Source: Candidatus Bathyarchaeota archaeon
Lineage (GTDB): Archaea > Thermoproteota > Bathyarchaeia > 40CM-2-53-6
Assembly: GCA_005888695.1 (NCBI GenBank)
Contig: VBBH01000003.1
Location: forward strand, 1-9,690
Direction: 5' to 3'
DNA length: 9,690 nucleotides
Position 1 is the first letter of the stretch. The number at the start of each line of letters is the position of its first letter. Below the pieces are notes generated by a model. It ran no database searches and was not told the origin of the DNA. It worked only from the letters and a program-made list of their open reading frames with translations. This document shows, in pieces, positions 5,768 to 9,690 of this stretch. The translations under genes and the position numbers were made by a program.

Positions 5768-7501
5768 TCACTCATGAGCTGTGGAGGCCTGCTCAATGCT
5801 ATGAGTAAGTGCTTTCACATTGCTGCTCTTGAACTCGACCTCGGTTGCAGACGCGTTCAATCCTCCTTCAGTTTTCCGCATCGATCCTTCGGAGAGCAGC
5901 TTGAATGTCAAAACGACCGAGTTGGAATAATGTCCAGGTCCGACATGGACTATTGTATTCAACGGGTAAGCATTACCCCCATAATAGACTGCCTTGTCAG
6001 TCACAGCGATCTGGCCCTCAGAGGCTCGCTTGAGAGGAAAATCCATTCCAAAAGCTAAGAATCCCATTGGGCCTCCAGCGATGAAGCTTCCGACTTTTCT
6101 CTTTGTCGAGTGACGTTCCTTCATGCTTTCGATCCGTGCCGCATCGCCTACAAAGAGGACCCGCTCAGGTTGGGACGACACCTGTGAGCCACAAGCCCAG
6201 CAGAACTTTGAATTAGCATCCAGACGTTTTCCGCATTTTGTGCACAAAGGAATTATTGTGTCCTTTCTGAGTTTGCCCCTCTCGTGGGTTTGAGTGATCT
6301 TCCTGACAGTTAGAAACAAGGCACCAACCCAGACTCCAGGATAGGTAGCTCCTTCCTGCTGAAAGAACAACGCCCCAATTCCAAAGCCACTCAAGTGGGC
6401 GAGTTGGTACGCGGCCACTACAGAGAACAGCATCAGAAAGGAAACTGTAGCCACCAATCGTGTATGTTTGATTCCCAGCCTCTGCTCAAGCGCCCTAGGT
6501 AGGGCCAGCAACAGAGCAAAATAGGCGATGCTAAACAAGACTAGAGTCGACACAAGGACCTCTAGTGAGGGGGCAGGAAATGGATTTGCTTGAGTGATAT
6601 CCGGTGTTGGTGTCGTATTCCTGAAAGTGTACCCAAGGAAGAGGCCCGCGATTCCCAACATCAAGACCACGTAGACTAGACTAGAGGATTGTTCCGACTC
6701 ACGCCGCCTAACCAAGAGATAACCGAGGTACGATATTCCAACTAGGATTGCCAATTCTGCTCCGAGCGTGCCGAATCCGGTTGCTGGGCCGAAGATTGGA
6801 TTGTAAGGGAGGAAAATTGTCAACGCAAGCATTGAGGCGAAAATAAGCGCAAGGTAGAGAGCTTGCCTTGTCTTGCCAGACGGAACTCGGGAGGAGATGC
6901 TCTCGGATACGATATCGACTATTCCGATCGTACCAAGCCCGCTTACGAAGAATACAATCAAGAATATTGCAGCAGACAGACTGCCGAGCGAATCCCAGAT
7001 TTGACAAGGCAATTGAGATAGAGTCAGACATCCCGCTGTTGATATGTAGGTGAGCGTCGCTGCGATCGAAACGAGAAGCGAACCGGTCAGCGCAACCGAG
7101 TCAATAGCCCCAGCAAAAAGACGATTGTTTCTTAGAGTTGGTGCGAGCCATTTTGAAGAAAGAAGGTAGAGAGTTTCGACCGTCAGGAACAGCACTAGTC
7201 CATAAACCAGACCCAACGAGAACAATCCCCAGAGTGGGACATTCTGATCGACTGCGGCTAGTCCCAAACCCCAGGAGACTGCTGCTAAGATTGAGACGAG
7301 GATTACCGTTATTGCGATATCTTTCTGTTCAAGCATATTTTGCAAGCGATCTAAGATAACCCTCGGAGGTTTCAACGTATGCGACGGGTCGGTTCTAACA
7401 AACTCGGCTTCCTTGCCAGCAGTTTTGAAAATTGAGTGCAATGCGAGCGCTAGTAAGGCCTGAGTCCTCAGCGCCAGGAAGACTGCATCGACCTCAGACA
7501 A
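5768..7501 (-). CDS. Polytopic membrane protein with cytosolic zinc ribbon and PH-like C-terminal domain
   Basis: The 577-residue product starts at TTG 7501-7499, the first possible start after an in-frame TAG and about 30 bases from a TATA-like box. A mostly helical N-terminus (1-58) is followed by nine or ten membrane segments between about 61 and 400. A zinc ribbon follows: CTKC (C420, C423), ten residues, then CWAC (C434, C437). The last part (about 495-577) reads GQIAVTDKAVYYGGNAYPL, then VVLTFKL, EVEFKSS and a final helix ALTHSIEQ. This order of strands and helix looks like a bacterial PH-like domain. The ribbon and PH-like part follow the last helix and are probably cytosolic. No transporter or enzyme signature was recognised, so function is unknown; a membrane sensor or scaffold is inference. 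It is divergent from the zinc-ribbon gene at 7623, with 121 bases between them. Confidence 0.8.
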   Translation of the reverse strand: MSEVDAVFLALRTQALLALALHSIFKTAGKEAEFVRTDPSHTLKPPRVILDRLQNMLEQKDIAITVILVSILAAVSWGLGLAAVDQNVPLWGLFSLGLVYGLVLFLTVETLYLLSSKWLAPTLRNNRLFAGAIDSVALTGSLLVSIAATLTYISTAGCLTLSQLPCQIWDSLGSLSAAIFLIVFFVSGLGTIGIVDIVSESISSRVPSGKTRQALYLALIFASMLALTIFLPYNPIFGPATGFGTLGAELAILVGISYLGYLLVRRRESEQSSSLVYVVLMLGIAGLFLGYTFRNTTPTPDITQANPFPAPSLEVLVSTLVLFSIAYFALLLALPRALEQRLGIKHTRLVATVSFLMLFSVVAAYQLAHLSGFGIGALFFQQEGATYPGVWVGALFLTVRKITQTHERGKLRKDTIIPLCTKCGKRLDANSKFCWACGSQVSSQPERVLFVGDAARIESMKERHSTKRKVGSFIAGGPMGFLAFGMDFPLKRASEGQIAVTDKAVYYGGNAYPLNTIVHVGPGHYSNSVVLTFKLLSEGSMRKTEGGLNASATEVEFKSSNVKALTHSIEQASTAHE

Positions 7502-7527
7502 AACAAACTAATTCGCCGTTTAACATC

Positions 7528-7535
7528 ATATTAAG
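7528..7535 (-). promoter_or_regulatory. TATA-like box of the polytopic zinc-ribbon gene
   Basis: On the minus strand CTTAATAT is centred about 30 bases before the TTG at 7501, predicting a leaderless or nearly leaderless transcript that begins with TTG. Confidence 0.45.
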
Positions 7536-7580
7536 AGTATAGCGTGTTGGTCTCTTCTATACAACGGGATATCTACGACC

Positions 7581-7590
7581 GATAAATTAT
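7581..7590 (+). promoter_or_regulatory. TATA-like box of the ectodomain/zinc-ribbon gene
   Basis: GATAAATTAT lies about 37 bases before the GTG at 7623, predicting a start site near 7612 and a leader of about 10 bases. It forms a divergent promoter pair with the minus-strand box at 7528-7535. Confidence 0.5.
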
Positions 7591-7622
7591 AGAAGGAGGA
7601 GCCATCATTACGCCTGACTTCT

Positions 7623-8678
7623 GTGCTCCATCTCGCTCTTCCGAAGCTCTACAGTCTCGTAATCTTATCGGTTCTCCTGATTTCGAGTGGCATAGCATCG
7701 TTAACCACGCAACGTGTCTTCGCTCCAACCATCAAGACTCTTCGGAGTTCAGAGGCCGGCTACAAGATAGATTACACAAACATGACTAGTCTCAATGTCG
7801 AGGGAATCCTAGGGTTCTGGACCGTTCCGATCATACGAGTGCCTAACGCCTCGGACGTATCTTTGGTCTTCGAGAGCCTCACAGTCGGCTTTGGAGCTGA
7901 CTACATATCGATTGGAACGAGCCAGTTTGCCGAGAGCAACGGTACAGTAAAGTATCGTGCTTTCTATGCGAACCTACCCGAGAACACTTCGCAAAGCCCA
8001 GTAAGAATCACAGATCTGAACGGGATGGTTGGGCCTGGCACAAGGATTGGTGCACAGATCCTGAAAATTGCTTCCGACACGTGGGAGATCGATATGATCA
8101 CGCCACAGACAAGCTTCTCGCTCAACTTGGTTCACGCTTCAAGCCTTCACGTCGCGCAATGGCTCGTGCAATCGCTAACAGACGGAAGCGTACCCCTCGC
8201 CAACTTCAACTTCGTAAGTTTCGACCACGCAAACGCCACCATCAACGGCGTAAGCACTCGTCTCAATCTACTTGACAACGAAAGGCTGCGCCTGTTCGAC
8301 CAAAGCAACAACTGTAACCTCGCTGATACGGAGAGCATAACGGCCTCCGGAGACAGTTTCACAGTTGACTTTGTCAGGGCCGCTCCTCCATGCCCTGTCC
8401 CTCAGGCACTGCCCCAAGTGCAGACACAGAACCAAACCAAACCCCCACAAATTATCAACGACAGTCTCACAATTTTGCTCGCAGCCGGAGGCTTTCTGGT
8501 TGCTGGAGTGGTGATTACAATACTTTCTGCGGCCCTTATTTCCGCGAGACGAAAAAACATCCCGTCGGAGTCGACCACTCCCGCTTTGACGTCAATGAAC
8601 GCACTTTGCAAGAAATGCAGTAGCACACTCAAGCCTAATGCTCGATTCTGCGATAATTGCGGACAAGCTGTTCTCTGA
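7623..8678 (+). CDS. Type I membrane protein: signal peptide, glycosylatable ectodomain, one helix, C-terminal zinc ribbon
   Basis: The 351-residue product starts at GTG 7623, the first standard start after an in-frame TAG at 7590-7592. Residues 8-28 are hydrophobic and a cleavage site is likely after VFA (residue 34). The ectodomain (about 35-280) is predicted to be beta-rich and holds seven N-x-S/T sequons (for example NMT, NAS, NGT, NTS, NAT), which suits archaeal surface N-glycosylation. One membrane helix (about 282-307) is followed by ARRK and then a cytosolic tail. The tail ends in CKKC (C329, C332), ten residues, CDNC (C343, C346) and GQAVL. A ligand-binding exterior coupled to an internal zinc ribbon suggests a receptor-like role, but that is inference and the ectodomain family was not recognised. 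The broken stretch at 1750-1920 repeats the helix/basic/ribbon tail. The next gene, also with a ribbon, starts 76 bases downstream with its own TATA box. Confidence 0.82.
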   Translation: MLHLALPKLYSLVILSVLLISSGIASLTTQRVFAPTIKTLRSSEAGYKIDYTNMTSLNVEGILGFWTVPIIRVPNASDVSLVFESLTVGFGADYISIGTSQFAESNGTVKYRAFYANLPENTSQSPVRITDLNGMVGPGTRIGAQILKIASDTWEIDMITPQTSFSLNLVHASSLHVAQWLVQSLTDGSVPLANFNFVSFDHANATINGVSTRLNLLDNERLRLFDQSNNCNLADTESITASGDSFTVDFVRAAPPCPVPQALPQVQTQNQTKPPQIINDSLTILLAAGGFLVAGVVITILSAALISARRKNIPSESTTPALTSMNALCKKCSSTLKPNARFCDNCGQAVL

Positions 8679-8718
8679 GTTACTTCAGACGAGGGCCGTT
8701 TCTTAATCACGCATAATC

Positions 8719-8726
8719 ATAAATAA
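8719..8726 (+). promoter_or_regulatory. TATA-like box of the small zinc-ribbon membrane protein gene
   Basis: ATAAATAA is centred about 32 bases before the TTG at 8755. This suits a leaderless transcript and supports TTG as the start. Confidence 0.5.
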
Positions 8727-8754
8727 GCTAAGCTGATTTGCAACTGATCCAGAA

Positions 8755-9210
8755 TTGCAATCTTCCGACAAACGAATATGCCTGAAATGTGGACGAGAAA
8801 ACGAGGCGTCAGCCACATTCTGCCAAAGCTGTGGGGCTCCACTCGTACCACAACCGGCGGGCATGCAGCGTCAAGCTACTGGCCCGATGGGTTCCGGCAC
8901 TACGATGGAGAGGCCGTTGGGCGTTACGATTATCGGAATCCTCCAGATTCTAGGCGCGATAGTATACATTCTGGTCGGCACTGTCTTTGTCGCTTATGCC
9001 CCTATAATTGGAATAATCCTGTTACCCATAGGCGTGATCGCACTTATCATAGGCGTGGCAGTCTTCACGGGAAAGAACTGGGCCAGGATCTTGATGATCA
9101 TACTCGGAGTACTGGATATCATCTCAATAGTAGGCATCCTCATCGGGATAATCATAGTGGTCTACTTCAGAAGACAAAATGTAGTCGCCTGGTACAATCA
9201 GAAAAAGTGA
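8755..9210 (+). CDS. Small zinc-ribbon membrane protein
   Basis: The 151-residue product starts at TTG 8755-8757. Its zinc ribbon begins at once: CLKC (C9, C12), ten residues, CQSC (C23, C26) and GAPLVPQPAG. A Gly/Met/Thr-rich linker (about 37-52) follows, then RPLGVTIIGILQILGAIVYI and further hydrophobic stretches, giving three membrane helices at about 57-80, 84-104 and 110-137. A charged tail (RRQNVVAWYNQKK) closes it. An N-terminal ribbon joined to a short RPLGVTI-type membrane domain is a common but uncharacterised archaeal arrangement. The ribbon probably faces the cytoplasm; zinc binding is inferred from the four cysteines and no function can be given. The TTG is chosen because it lies close before the ribbon, fits the TATA spacing, and no in-frame ATG precedes the ribbon. 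An overlapping 153-codon frame at 8778-9239 is Arg/His-rich with no domain and is a shadow. Confidence 0.82.
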   Translation: MQSSDKRICLKCGRENEASATFCQSCGAPLVPQPAGMQRQATGPMGSGTTMERPLGVTIIGILQILGAIVYILVGTVFVAYAPIIGIILLPIGVIALIIGVAVFTGKNWARILMIILGVLDIISIVGILIGIIIVVYFRRQNVVAWYNQKK

Positions 9211-9326
9211 AGCGACTAATAAACCCAAGAACATACTAAGACAAAACTCTAACCCCAGAAACTAGATCTGCATAGGTCAGCGACGGGGCCCACCGTGGAG
9301 TTGAGCGAATGAAACTTACGGATTTC

Positions 9327-9512
9327 CTATTGGAGCTTCTTCAATGCTTCTAACGATGCTGCCGTGAGAAACTCATCGAGCGATCGAGCAACGTACTCTG
9401 CCTTCTTTCCCGCTAGCGCGCCAGTGTGTGTGTTGAATGTTATCTTGAAACCATTCTCAGTCTCTCGCACGTTAATGTCCAAGGCTAACTTCCTAACCTG
9501 TTTCGTTTCCAA
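9327..9512 (-). CDS. Conserved-looking 61-residue protein, unknown function
   Basis: The frame runs from TTG 9512-9510 to the TAG at 9329-9327. The minus strand reads GGGGGGTGA four bases before the TTG, a good match to the 16S 3' end, and a TATA-like CTTAAAT lies further upstream (9564-9570). The product begins METKQVRKLALDINVRETEN and looks like two or three beta strands (LALDINVRE, GFKITFNTH) followed by a helix-rich end (YVARSLDEFLTAASLEALKK). There is no cysteine, signal peptide or membrane segment, so it is probably cytoplasmic. The length, ribosome site and amphipathic pattern favour a real gene over chance. No family was recognised. Confidence 0.6.
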   Translation of the reverse strand: METKQVRKLALDINVRETENGFKITFNTHTGALAGKKAEYVARSLDEFLTAASLEALKKLQ

Positions 9513-9516
9513 GTCT

Positions 9517-9525
9517 TCACCCCCC
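9517..9525 (-). promoter_or_regulatory. Shine-Dalgarno supporting a TTG start
   Basis: GGGGGGTGA on the minus strand, four bases before the TTG at 9512-9510, contains GGTGA, which pairs with the end of 16S rRNA. It decides the start of the 61-residue gene. Confidence 0.5.
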
Positions 9526-9563
9526 GTTTATTTCGAGCTTAGAGAATGGAACAACATTCGCCG

Positions 9564-9570
9564 ATTTAAG
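9564..9570 (-). promoter_or_regulatory. TATA-like box of the 61-residue gene
   Basis: CTTAAAT on the minus strand is about 55 bases before the TTG at 9512, predicting a leader of about 28 bases that includes the ribosome site. Confidence 0.35.
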
Positions 9571-9579
9571 ACATTGTCA

Positions 9580-9679
9580 AAAGCACGAGTCCGAATCTTC
9601 CATCCAGTACGCGCTGTTCGAGGATCAGAATGGCGAGACGCTCGTGAAGTTGAAGTCTCTAGCCAAGACTCCGGGCTGA
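9580..9679 (+). pseudogene. Possible coding remnant without a start codon
   Basis: One plus frame ending at TGA 9677-9679 reads KHESESSIQYALFEDQNGET and then LVKLKSLAKTPG, with mostly G or C at third codon positions, as in neighbouring genes. The frame stays open upstream to at least about 9512 but has no ATG, GTG or TTG. It may be the tail of a decayed gene or chance. No other gene is supported between 9513 and the window end. Confidence 0.22.
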
Positions 9680-9690
9680 ACCATCGTTGT

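Noticed and set aside
7591..7601. AGAAGGAGGAG as a ribosome binding site for the GTG at 7623
   Set aside because: It is more than 20 bases from the GTG, there is no in-frame start at proper spacing, and it lies before the start site predicted from the TATA box.
8778..9239. A 153-codon frame overlapping the small zinc-ribbon gene
   Set aside because: Its product is rich in Arg and His with no domain. The overlapping frame has a zinc ribbon and clear membrane helices.
9285..9296. GC-rich stretch GGGGCCCACCGTGG as a terminator hairpin
   Set aside because: Only four-base stems can be formed and no T-tract follows.
9574..9690. A TTG-started plus frame open to the window end
   Set aside because: The translation is Arg-rich and unlike a protein. 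Another frame over the same bases has better codon use, and the start is too close to the A/T-rich box.
1..9690. CRISPR array, tRNA, rRNA, insertion sequence or defence island
   Set aside because: No regularly spaced repeats, transposase motifs, RNA-gene signatures or defence nuclease motifs were seen on either strand.

Overview
The window looks like chromosomal DNA of a mesophilic archaeon, most likely from the Thaumarchaeota/Nitrososphaeria or Bathyarchaeia side of the tree. This placement is inference. It rests on TATA-like boxes about 25-32 bases before several start codons (leaderless-type promoters), frequent TTG and GTG starts, a double winged-helix Lrp/AsnC-type regulator, a secreted YVTN beta-propeller, and several membrane proteins carrying short CxxC zinc ribbons. 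No rRNA, tRNA, CRISPR array, insertion sequence or phage gene was seen.

Layout, left to right. Positions 1-494 (minus) hold most of a 2H-superfamily RNA ligase/cyclic phosphodiesterase that runs off the left edge. Divergent from it is a secreted seven-blade YVTN propeller (657-1661, plus). It is followed by a broken open stretch (1750-1920) encoding a membrane helix and a zinc ribbon, perhaps the lost C-terminal anchor of the propeller. Next come an Lrp/AsnC-type tandem-HTH regulator whose 5' end looks frameshifted (2079-2978), a small ABM-like dimeric-barrel protein (3064-3348) and a six-helix TMEM175/DUF1211-like membrane protein (3435-4070), all on plus.

Convergent to these are two minus-strand genes. 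One encodes an anchored extracellular protein with a Gly/Asn/Ser linker (4303-5619). The other encodes a polytopic membrane protein with a cytosolic zinc ribbon and a PH-like C-terminal domain (5768-7501). Divergent from the latter are two plus genes: a signal-peptide/ectodomain/one-helix/zinc-ribbon protein (7623-8678) and a small zinc-ribbon/three-helix protein (8755-9210). A 61-residue minus-strand protein (9327-9512) and a weak plus-strand coding remnant (about 9580-9679) close the window.

The genes do not form a recognisable metabolic pathway or defence system. The theme is the cell envelope: surface or secreted proteins, plus three intact and one broken membrane protein that share the same CxxC-X10-CxxC ribbon. 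The transcription units appear short and mostly monocistronic.
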